Below, piece after piece: positions 38,231 to 45,082 of a stretch of DNA of 46,123 nucleotides (positions are counted from its first letter, which is position 1; each line of letters begins with the position of its first letter). Below the pieces are notes generated by a model. That model made no database searches. It saw only the letters and a list, made by a program, of their open reading frames with translations, and was not told where the DNA came from. The translations under genes were made by a program, and so were the position numbers. The DNA is taken from the NCBI GenBank assembly GCA_024400415.1, contig JAKSMS010000011.1:1-46123 (forward strand), in the 5' to 3' direction. Source of the DNA: Bacteroidales bacterium (lineage in GTDB: Bacteria; Bacteroidota; Bacteroidia; Bacteroidales; P3).

Positions 38231-38937
38231 CAGAAGATGGATCAAGGGTTCAAAGTTCAAGGTTCAAGAGTTCAAGGTTCAAGGATCAAAGTTCAAAGTT
38301 CCACCATACACCTTACGCCGCACACATCAACACATGTGGCAAAGCAACTAACACATCAACACGCCATTTACACCGAATCGACCGAATAAACCGAATCTTT
38401 ACTAAGGATTTTTTTTTTAGATTTTTTGTCAGATATTAAAAATCCCACTTAAAATCTTTGTGGATTCTCTGGTGTTAGAAATCTGACTTAAAATACCTGA
38501 AGTAAAATCCTTTTTTGGAGAATCGCCCCTTGGGACGAAAAATCTACTGAAAATCAAACAGAAAATCTCATCCACTCGCCAGCGGCACGCGAGCGCAGCG
38601 ACAGCGTTTTCGCGCCCTTCGCCCAGCTTCAACCCGAGCCCAACTTTTAACCTTTCCCTCTTCGCGGGATTGGCAATGAGCGATTAGTAGTTGGCTATTG
38701 GCCGTTAGCAAATAGCAAATAGTAAATAGTAAATATCCAATCGCCAAAAGCCAATCGCCAATCGCCAATCTCCAGCCGCGGGGTAACTGGACCCATCCGG
38801 TGGGTTCTCTCCGGGGCTCTTTACCGGAGTTGACCGCCAGATATGCCGGAGAAAGTCCCCAGATAGGACGGAGAAGCGCTAGAGCCGCAGGGCGGCTGGT
38901 TCAAAGTTCAAGGTTCAATGGTTCAAAGGTGGTTCAA

Positions 38938-39080
38938 GGTTACTCGGCTTCGCCTCATGACGATTTTGCACTCCGGTCTAGAAAACGAGTTTTCTGACGT
39001 CTTCGGCATTTTCTTTTGAGTGAGGGACTCAAAAGGCCTCAGTTACAAAAGTCCACAGGACTTTCTCATGTTTAGAATCG
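38938..39080 (+). repeat. Dispersed repeat copy 2 (with about 70-bp insertion)
   Basis: Starts GGTTACTCGGCTTCGCCTCA and holds the AGAAAACGAGTTTTCT hairpin. It carries an extra segment after CTGACG, containing GAGTGAGGGACTC and AAGTCCACAGGACTT hairpins, before the shared end TTTAGAATCG. Confidence 0.8.
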
Positions 39081-39150
39081 TTCAAAGTTCAAGGTTCAAA
39101 GCCGCAAGGCGGCTGGCTCAAAGTTCAAGGTTCAAGGTTCAAGGTTCAAA

Positions 39151-39226
39151 GTTACTCGGCTTCGCCTCATGACGATTTTGCGCTCCGGTCTAGAAAACGA
39201 GTTTTCTGACTCTCCGTTTAGAATCG
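39151..39226 (+). repeat. Dispersed repeat copy 3
   Basis: A short form matching copy 1 in length, again flanked by GTTCAAGG units on both sides. Confidence 0.8.
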
Positions 39227-39432
39227 TTCAAAGTTCAAGGATCAAAGCCGCAAGGCGGTGCGGCTGGCTCAAAGTTCAAGGTTCAAGGATCAAAGTTCAA
39301 AGTTCCACCATACAACTTACGCCACACACATCAAAACATCAACACCTGTGGCAAAGCCACTAACACACCATTTCTGGTGCAATTTTTGCCATAAATTTGA
39401 TTATCAGACCGTTGGTTGTGATTAACGAAAAG

Positions 39433-39487
39433 TTGACGAAAAGTTAACGAAAAAAATAACCTAAATTTTTCGTTAACTTTTCGTTAA
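39433..39487. repeat. Inverted repeat of 11-bp units (ACGAAAAGTTA)
   Basis: Arms TTGACGAAAAGTTAACGAAA... (39433-39454) and TTTTTCGTTAACTTTTCGTT... (39466-39487) pair over 22 bp with one G-T. The preceding bases extend the direct 11-bp repetition. Same design as the elements at 19243 and 39764, but a different unit sequence. Confidence 0.85.
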
Positions 39488-39763
39488 TGAAGGCTATCTT
39501 TTTGCGTAAGTGTCTCTACTTCTGCGACTTAGTATTTCTTGACGCAAAAATAGGTTCAAATAGTTATCAAGAGTGCGATTTTGGACACATCAACACATGT
39601 GGCAAAGCCACCAACACATTAAGCCATGTGGCGCAGCCACGAACCCTGGCGCAGCCACGAACCCTGGCGCAGCCACTAACACACCATTTTTGGTGTAATT
39701 TTTGCCATAAATTTGGTTAATTTGGTAAAGTGATTTGATATTCAGCAAGTTGAGTATTTATCT

Positions 39764-39846
39764 CGCCAAGTTGCCGCCAAAAAACTCCCCAAATTTGGCG
39801 GTAACTTGGCGGTAACTTGGCGAAAAATGGCGGTAACTTGGCGGTA
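39764..39846. repeat. Inverted and direct repeat of 11-bp units (GGCGGTAACTT)
   Basis: CGCCAAGTTGCCGCCAAA (39764-39781) pairs with TTTGGCGGTAACTTGGCG (39794-39811) with one mismatch. Direct GGCGGTAACTT units then continue to 39846, eight bases short of the stop codon of the winged-helix remnant. Confidence 0.85.
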
Positions 39847-39853
39847 AAAAAGC

Positions 39854-40030
39854 TTAATCTTTATTGTAATAGCCTCGTTTTGAAGATTTTAAGATTCCAA
39901 GATTGATGTACATCGCCAAAAATCGCTCAAGTGTACGAGTTGACAGTCCCAACTGATGAGCGATCTGTATAGCCTCCTTCTTGATAAATGTCTTGGGTAG
40001 GGCCTCCCATACAAGTAATATCACTGCCAA
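39854..40030 (-). pseudogene. 3' remnant of a winged-helix gene (primase/DUF3987-like C-terminus)
   Basis: The frame encodes about 58 residues, ...EALPKTFIKKEAIQIAHQLG, then LSTRTLERFLAMYINLGILK and a terminal GYYNKD. This helix-turn-helix ending resembles the C-terminus of DUF3987/VirE-associated proteins of Bacteroidetes mobile DNA. That assignment is from memory of the family and only moderate. A TAA lies at 40031-40033 and no proper start exists, so only the last part of a gene survives. Its 5' break coincides with the end of the last immunity gene, as expected if the cassette block replaced the upstream part. Confidence 0.5.
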
Positions 40031-40509
40031 TTAATTCTAAAAGGCGCTAAGCCATCAACACAGCATCCGCGAGGTTGTAAGACTGTGTCATCAACAATAA
40101 CATCCAAAAAGAATGCAGTATCTGAGAATATGATACTTTCTATATCAATGCATTTTAACGAATCTTGATTAAAAAATGAACCACCTAAATTTTGGTTATC
40201 AAAAAACAATATTTTGAAGTCTCCAATAGTTGCATACCCTTTAAAACCCTCTTTGGGGAATAGTTCATTAGGTTTTCCAATCAATATCAGCGTATCATCC
40301 CATACGCAAAATTCCTCGTTATCTTTATGAAAAGATATCGAATAAAAAGAAGCGGTATCGGGATGTTCTTCGTTTCCAATAAACCAAGAAAAAGCCTCCT
40401 CAAGGCATGGCGATAATGTCGGTTGGATCTGAATCGGATTCTCGAGCATACCACAATGACACGAAATCAGTAGCAAAAACATGCAGAATATACCAAAATG
40501 TAATTTCAT
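40021..40509 (-). CDS. Exported lipoprotein, putative immunity protein of cassette D
   Basis: 162 residues, family not recognised. A signal peptide ends in LLLISC (Cys17 possibly lipidated). The mature part is acidic with aromatic beta-rich segments (CVWDDTLILIG, YATIGDFKILFF) and a Cys pair near the end (RGCC). It begins two bases after the stop of the JAB-like toxin gene, so the two are coupled. Position, size and export argue for an immunity protein neutralising that toxin outside the cytoplasm; this is inference. Lower GC than the T9SS genes. Confidence 0.6.
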   Translation of the reverse strand: MKLHFGIFCMFLLLISCHCGMLENPIQIQPTLSPCLEEAFSWFIGNEEHPDTASFYSISFHKDNEEFCVWDDTLILIGKPNELFPKEGFKGYATIGDFKILFFDNQNLGGSFFNQDSLKCIDIESIIFSDTAFFLDVIVDDTVLQPRGCCVDGLAPFRINWQ

Positions 40510-40511
40510 TT

Positions 40512-41417
40512 TTATCTTGTATTAAAGGTGCCAAAGAAAAAATCAGCTGCAGAACGAATATTTCTAATAAAAGCGGGCCTAAATGTTCCTACCGACCAAA
40601 GCTGATTTGTTTTGGGGAAATATGTGTAATAATAAGTGTTTTTCAGACTTGTATAACGTTTTTTGTACGCATCTCCAGCTAGGCCTTTTTGCCCCCAATA
40701 CCCCATGCTGCTTTTTTGACTTTCAACCGTCTCTGGGTTAGGGTATCCACTGGCCGTTGGATGGGAATGTATAAGCGTAACAGTGGTTTTATCATTTTGC
40801 CTACCATTTGATAAATCATAGGAACTAGGAGATTTCCTTTGATTATGCAGTGTTCCTAAAGAGTAATGCCCATCTGTGTACCAATCCATTCTCCACTCCA
40901 CATTCGTGTTGTCAGCCATGGATTTAAATACGGTCGCATAGACTGACTGCATATTAGAGTTCCCATAAGAAGCAGAAATGCTATTATCCCCCTCATTGCT
41001 CAAGTCGTACAAGACTTGATGATACTTAGCGCCTTTATATTTGACAACCTGCCCATTTGAGTATATGAGAGTTTGTCGTTTAAAACCACCTTCTTCGCTA
41101 GTCTTTTTTATGTGCCCGTCATCAGAAACCTCCCAAACGTCATTTCCGTCTGGGTCCACCAGTTTCACAGGATTGCCGGCACAATAGTTGTAGGGACTCA
41201 TCGACGGATACTTATCCATCATCGGATCCACGCTCAGCCAGCCGGTTGTCCGATCTGCATCGTAAAATCTTGCGCCAAAACAACTTAGACCGGTTTCCTC
41301 GTCACGCTGCTCACTATATTTGATAATATTCAAAGGTGTTCGCCACCCCTTTCGGGGGTCAATGCCGGTAAAAGCTTGGATGTAAAAAGATGACAAGTTA
41401 TGCCAGACAGGAATCAT
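40512..41417 (-). CDS. Cassette D: orphan Rhs tip with JAB/JAMM-like toxin domain
   Basis: 301 residues. Residues 34-91 are a truncated Rhs core (RDEETGLSCFGARFYDAD, WLSVDPMMDKYPSMSPYNYC, ending LVDPDG), where toxin tips join in polymorphic Rhs proteins. The C-terminal domain has Glu174 (VEW), His217 and His219 in HSHP, and a possible Asp249 (AGD). The Glu-to-His spacing of 43 equals that of cassette C, so both probably share a JAMM metalloprotease fold (Toxin-JAB1 type). No YD-repeat shell and no signal peptide. The first 33 residues differ from the other cassettes, and no promoter box is seen, so it may be transcribed from cassette C. Confidence 0.75.
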   Translation of the reverse strand: MIPVWHNLSSFYIQAFTGIDPRKGWRTPLNIIKYSEQRDEETGLSCFGARFYDADRTTGWLSVDPMMDKYPSMSPYNYCAGNPVKLVDPDGNDVWEVSDDGHIKKTSEEGGFKRQTLIYSNGQVVKYKGAKYHQVLYDLSNEGDNSISASYGNSNMQSVYATVFKSMADNTNVEWRMDWYTDGHYSLGTLHNQRKSPSSYDLSNGRQNDKTTVTLIHSHPTASGYPNPETVESQKSSMGYWGQKGLAGDAYKKRYTSLKNTYYYTYFPKTNQLWSVGTFRPAFIRNIRSAADFFFGTFNTR

Positions 41418-41463
41418 AATATGGTGTGTCTACTAGGACATTGAGCAATAAAAAACAGCATGC

Positions 41464-41991
41464 TTAGAATACTACAAAATCATTGGGACCACAATAAGCC
41501 GCTGCTGCCGTGATCTCAAAATGACCACCAGTATGCCGCACGATAAACTCCGCATGAGGAATATCAAAAATATTCAGATTTTCGTGTTCTTTGTTTTCCG
41601 TGTAGTTGCCGACCTTCAGTTGAAACAATTCCTTTGTTGGCTCCAGAAATCGTATCTGAGGCTCACTTCCGCAATAAACATAGACATAAACTATATGTGA
41701 TTTATATTTTGCCACACTAATTCCATCAAAGTAGTCCGATGGTATATGGAGTGGGTGTAATAATCGGCGTATACACATGCGATTCATATTTTGGTAATAT
41801 ATAACCATAACAGCATCAGTATCATTATTTTCGATATCCATTTCTTTTTCTAGTGAGAACAGTGAGTCTATTGTCTGAGAAAAAAAAGGGTCGTTGAATC
41901 GATGAAGTGGAACCGCATAGATTGTATCTTTGTATGCCATGCAGTTAATGGATATTAACAATAGCGGAATAAGAATAAAATACTTTTTCAT
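41464..41991 (-). CDS. Exported protein, putative immunity protein of cassette C
   Basis: 175 residues, not recognised. A signal peptide (FILIPLLLISINCMAYK; the Cys could be a lipidation site) is followed by an acidic mature domain (MDIENNDTDAVMVIYYQ, YKSHIVYVYVYCG) and a hydrophobic C-terminus. It starts four bases after the stop of the JAB-like toxin gene, which supports a toxin/immunity pair. AT-rich compared with the core genome. Confidence 0.6.
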   Translation of the reverse strand: MKKYFILIPLLLISINCMAYKDTIYAVPLHRFNDPFFSQTIDSLFSLEKEMDIENNDTDAVMVIYYQNMNRMCIRRLLHPLHIPSDYFDGISVAKYKSHIVYVYVYCGSEPQIRFLEPTKELFQLKVGNYTENKEHENLNIFDIPHAEFIVRHTGGHFEITAAAAYCGPNDFVVF

Positions 41992-41995
41992 GTTG

Positions 41996-42877
41996 TCATC
42001 TTTTGGGTTGCCAACCGATACTCAACCAATTATAGAAAGAAGCTGGCTGTTGGGTGCCTGATTTCAAATTGAGAACCCTTTCATCATAGAAATAATTGCC
42101 GTCATACCGTGAATATCCTGTCAAAGGAGTATAAGTGTAAAAGATGGTGGTAGGATGATTCTTTGCTACCTCATAATCTCCGTGATCATGTTCGTCCAGC
42201 AGGAACAAGGATGGAGAAGGATCTCCTGATGGATGATTATGAACATAAATCTCAATAGAATACCCATTCCTATGCAAAAGGTTAAATATACCATTTGAAC
42301 GTTCTTTTTGAGTGGTGCCGACAATGTTGTCACTCATATTAGTATTTGAGATGGTAGCATGACTCCATTCAAGTGGCATCCCATTGTCATCTGTGTAGCA
42401 ATCAGCTAAAAATTCAAAAAGATTTTCTGCTTCTGGTAATCCACGGACCCGGAATGTTGTATTTTCCGTCCCATCAAGATTCAATTCAGTTATGGAGCCA
42501 TACTCATATTTATCACTGCTGCAGATTATGTCGCCAGCCGCCCCTAGTATCTTTACCTGATCGTACGACTTGTCCGTCTTGTGACTGACAATTTTACCGC
42601 TGTTGTCTAGTTCCCATACATCCATTCCATCTGGATCCACCAACTTCACTGGATTACCTGCACAATAGCTGTAAGGTGACATCGATGGGTACTTGTCCGC
42701 CATCGGGTCCACGCTCAGCCAGTTTGTTGTCAGATCTGCGTCGTAGTGCCTTGCACCAAAATAACTTAGACCCGTTTCTGAATCTTTCTCTTTCCCGGCG
42801 AAAGCGAAACCGACAAAGGTGCCGCTAAGCGTGGCAGTCGAGGTGGCTTGGCCATATATGAAGTCAGAACAATTCAC
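41996..42877 (-). CDS. Cassette C: orphan Rhs tip with JAB/JAMM-like toxin domain
   Basis: 293 residues from a GTG start. Residues 28-84 are the Rhs core stub (KEKDSETGLSYFGARHYDAD ... LVDPDG). The toxin domain carries a good JAMM set: Glu170 in LEW, His213 and His215 in HNHPSGDPSPS, and Asp234 in DHGD. JAMM enzymes are zinc peptidases; JAB-type tips are known in polymorphic toxins. The GTG is chosen because the frame closes upstream and a promoter box (TACTTTG) ends four bases before it, leaving almost no leader. No secretion signal. Confidence 0.8.
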   Translation of the reverse strand: MNCSDFIYGQATSTATLSGTFVGFAFAGKEKDSETGLSYFGARHYDADLTTNWLSVDPMADKYPSMSPYSYCAGNPVKLVDPDGMDVWELDNSGKIVSHKTDKSYDQVKILGAAGDIICSSDKYEYGSITELNLDGTENTTFRVRGLPEAENLFEFLADCYTDDNGMPLEWSHATISNTNMSDNIVGTTQKERSNGIFNLLHRNGYSIEIYVHNHPSGDPSPSLFLLDEHDHGDYEVAKNHPTTIFYTYTPLTGYSRYDGNYFYDERVLNLKSGTQQPASFYNWLSIGWQPKR

Positions 42878-42881
42878 GGTG

Positions 42882-42888
42882 CAAAGTA
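42882..42888 (-). promoter_or_regulatory. Promoter box abutting the cassette C start
   Basis: TACTTTG followed by CACC and then the GTG start, one base short of TAnnTTTG. The expected transcription start falls at or next to the start codon. Confidence 0.45.
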
Positions 42889-42904
42889 CGAATCTTTATT
42901 GCGA

Positions 42905-43378
42905 CTATCTGGAATTTGCCCCCTTATATTCAGCATTAGAGCCATCATTAGTCCCATACAACAATTTACCATTTTCGTCATTTTGTCTAGGATAAAAATA
43001 TAATCCTATTTCATCTTCAAGGAATAAAGTGTCTGATCTGTATTTAATACGCCCATGATAATACAATAGGTCGTCAACCGTCATTATGATTGAATCTTTT
43101 ATTATTTCGTACTTGCACCACAATAACGGATCAACCCACAATACAGAATCAGTCGTTGTAAAACAAAGAACACTGTTACCAGTTTCAGAATCAGTCCCCC
43201 AGCAACCTTGCAATAATTCAAAAGAGACAGAATCGGTCAATAGGCAAGAGCCAATCGAATACTCCTTTGTATGCACTTGGACGCCAGCGCAACCACTACA
43301 TAGTTCCGCATTCAACATATTCATGTCTTGATGAATTAATATTGGGAACAATACAATAGTTAATATTAACTTCTTCAT
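42905..43378 (-). CDS. Exported protein, putative immunity protein of cassette B
   Basis: 157 residues from the ATG that overlaps the toxin stop as ATGA; a start 30 bases upstream is in frame but unneeded. A signal peptide (LILTIVLFPILIHQDMNMLNA) is followed by a mature domain opening with Cys residues (ELCSGCAG) and then beta-rich repeats of the type FELLQGCWGTDSETGNSVLCF, resembling small lipocalin-like domains. The family is not recognised. Pairing with the M15-like toxin of cassette B rests on the overlap and on export. Confidence 0.6.
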   Translation of the reverse strand: MKKLILTIVLFPILIHQDMNMLNAELCSGCAGVQVHTKEYSIGSCLLTDSVSFELLQGCWGTDSETGNSVLCFTTTDSVLWVDPLLWCKYEIIKDSIIMTVDDLLYYHGRIKYRSDTLFLEDEIGLYFYPRQNDENGKLLYGTNDGSNAEYKGANSR

Positions 43379-44289
43379 TTTGGTTGGATTATTTGAATAT
43401 GATGACATTTTTCACCTTTGTCGTTAAAAGGACATAAATACTTTGAAACCCGATTGTCATTACATACATTGTCGTAAAATAGCCTTGCATTATTGGGAAT
43501 AACTATATCGCAAACATTTTCGAAGACACCATCTGAACAATGTTTGGAAACATTAGTTGGACCCTGTTTGTATATTTCTTTTATCATTGCATCCAAATTC
43601 TCAGCATGACTTTTACTTATGTCATATACTTTATTTACTGCTCTTCCTGCTGATGCATAATTAATCATGTTACCTTGCTCTATGTTGGATAACATGGCTG
43701 CAGCTTGCCCTTCCGGAGTCCGGAACGTGCTGGTAATAGTAGCTTGTTCCACTCCACTTGCTAACATATTTTCAAACAAAACCGTCATTGAGTAGTGTGA
43801 AATTTTTTTCATAGAGTTATCTTTGTAATTGATTGTAGCGGTTCTCATTGATTCCCAATCCATACATGTTAGGTTTCCTAATTCATCACCGTGGAATGCG
43901 TATCCCATATCATAATCATGTTGTCCACTCCAACCAACAGTCTTTCCAATATATGTGGCTCCTGGTGGTAAATTCTTCTCGGTGATATTTTTTTGCCAAA
44001 CGGGCTCAGTTGCACCTTGGGGAATATACCAGTCTCTCCCATCCGGATCCACCAGCCTCACAGGATTGCCTGCGCAATAGTTGTACGGCGACATCCCTGG
44101 GTACTTATCCGCCATCGGGTCGACGCTCAACCACCCAGTTATCAGATCTGCGTCGTAGTACCTTGCGCCAAAATAGGATAAACCTGTTTCTTCGTCGCGA
44201 ACTTTCCCGGCGAAAGTATTACCGACAAAGGTGCCGCCATACGTGGCATTCGAAGTAGATGGGCGATATGTTGATGACAATCGATTCAT
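43375..44289 (-). CDS. Cassette B: orphan Rhs tip with M15 (LAS)-like peptidase domain
   Basis: 304 residues. Core stub at 28-84 (VRDEETGLSYFGARYYDAD ... LVDPDG), then a C-terminal domain with STFRTPEGQAAAM (187-199), SKHCSD with His250, Asp261 in CDI, and a terminal HHIQI (His296/297). The order S-x-H, D, HxI is that of LAS-type D-Ala-D-Ala peptidases, but the His-Asp gap (11) is longer than the usual 7, so the call is moderate. If right, it cuts peptidoglycan peptides in the target periplasm. No signal peptide. Its stop overlaps the next gene. Confidence 0.65.
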   Translation of the reverse strand: MNRLSSTYRPSTSNATYGGTFVGNTFAGKVRDEETGLSYFGARYYDADLITGWLSVDPMADKYPGMSPYNYCAGNPVRLVDPDGRDWYIPQGATEPVWQKNITEKNLPPGATYIGKTVGWSGQHDYDMGYAFHGDELGNLTCMDWESMRTATINYKDNSMKKISHYSMTVLFENMLASGVEQATITSTFRTPEGQAAAMLSNIEQGNMINYASAGRAVNKVYDISKSHAENLDAMIKEIYKQGPTNVSKHCSDGVFENVCDIVIPNNARLFYDNVCNDNRVSKYLCPFNDKGEKCHHIQIIQPK

Positions 44290-44293
44290 GGCG

Positions 44294-44302
44294 CAATTTT
44301 TA
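44294..44302 (-). promoter_or_regulatory. Degenerate promoter box abutting the cassette B start
   Basis: TAAAAATTG followed by CGCC and then ATG. A poor match to TAnnTTTG, but the same 4-nt distance to the start codon as cassette C. Confidence 0.25.
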
Positions 44303-44371
44303 CTATTTTTTTGATATTTGACACCTGCCCGAAATTTTCAGACCATAATATTGCTTGCGAAACTTCAACAA

Positions 44372-45070
44372 TTAATCTCTCGTATGAAACCAAACCAAGG
44401 GACAACCATTTTCATTAATATATCGAATCCAGCAACGAATTCTGTGGCACTCGAACACTTCTTCGCCTTCATCATGAGGAATAGAGACATCAACTTGCAT
44501 CCATCCATCATTATTAGAGTTCCCTGTAGGGATGATATCGCAATCATATTTCTTTATCACCTCATTGCGATAGTCATACCACAATTCCTTCATTATGGGG
44601 ATTGTCATGTCTAATACTTCACCTTTTGGAGATTTGAAGAATTGGATTTCGGAAATGCCATTATGGTTGTTAAGGGGAAATACATTCTTTGACTGTGGAA
44701 TCAAGTCTGACCAAAGACAACACCCAATGATGTTGTCATTTTTTTTAATCCATCCATATTGAATTACTTCATTTTCTTCACTAATAATAATCTTGATTGC
44801 ATTTCCTTGGATAGAAGTAATACAAAACCCAAATGTTTCATCTGCAAATTCAATGAGGGAAAGATTGTCATCTAGATTGATGTTTGACGAAGTAATTGTC
44901 AAAATTTTCTGTGTAAAACAGGAATCATAGATTTGGAGTTCATATGCCGTGTCTCTCATTTCGGGATAATGACAATTGAAATAGGCAACACCTATGCCAC
45001 TCCAAGGAGATATAGCGTTACAATGCAATGAAAAGAAAAACAAAAATAAGAACAAACCGTATTTTTTCAT
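44372..45070 (-). CDS. Exported protein, putative immunity protein of cassette A
   Basis: 232 residues, not recognised. A signal peptide (YGLFLFLFFFSLHCNA) precedes an acidic mature protein with beta-rich segments (GVAYFNCHYPEMRDTAYEL, IIISEENEVIQYGWI) and a C-terminal block rich in Cys, Trp and His (FECHRIRCWIRYI). It starts 12 bp after the stop of the LAS-peptidase toxin gene. Immunity is inferred from position and export; it is larger than the other three candidates. Confidence 0.6.
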   Translation of the reverse strand: MKKYGLFLFLFFFSLHCNAISPWSGIGVAYFNCHYPEMRDTAYELQIYDSCFTQKILTITSSNINLDDNLSLIEFADETFGFCITSIQGNAIKIIISEENEVIQYGWIKKNDNIIGCCLWSDLIPQSKNVFPLNNHNGISEIQFFKSPKGEVLDMTIPIMKELWYDYRNEVIKKYDCDIIPTGNSNNDGWMQVDVSIPHDEGEEVFECHRIRCWIRYINENGCPLVWFHTRD

Positions 45071-45082
45071 GGCAAATCATCT

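Larger units (their letters stand above)
38231..39853. repeat. Gene-free, repeat-rich interval after the T9SS locus
   Basis: About 1.6 kb without a credible gene. From left: GTTCAA(A/G)G heptamer-type units (38243-38310); a segment found again at 39286 (GGATCAAAGTTCAAAGTTCC, then ACACATC and GTGGCAAAG); AT-rich DNA; units GCAAATA/AAATAGT (38705-38735) and CCAATCGC (38736-38770); composite repeats with GCCGCAAGGCGGC hairpins (38883, 39103, 39247); then GTGGC-GCCAC and CACCA-TGGTG hairpins (39355-39700), including three GGCGCAGCCACGAACCC-like units. Two long 11-bp-unit hairpins close it. Confidence 0.85.

Noticed and set aside
38568-38768. 66-residue minus-strand frame (MAIGDWLLAIGYLL...)
   Set aside because: Entirely made of translated heptamer repeats (GCAAATA, CCAATCGC); low complexity, not a gene.
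38240-39300. CRISPR array
   Set aside because: Repeat units are 7-9 bp and contiguous, with no constant-length repeats or unique spacers and no cas genes.
39487-39720. 77-residue plus-strand frame
   Set aside because: Spans hairpin repeats and tandem GGCGCAGCCAC units; its C-terminal half is repeat translation.
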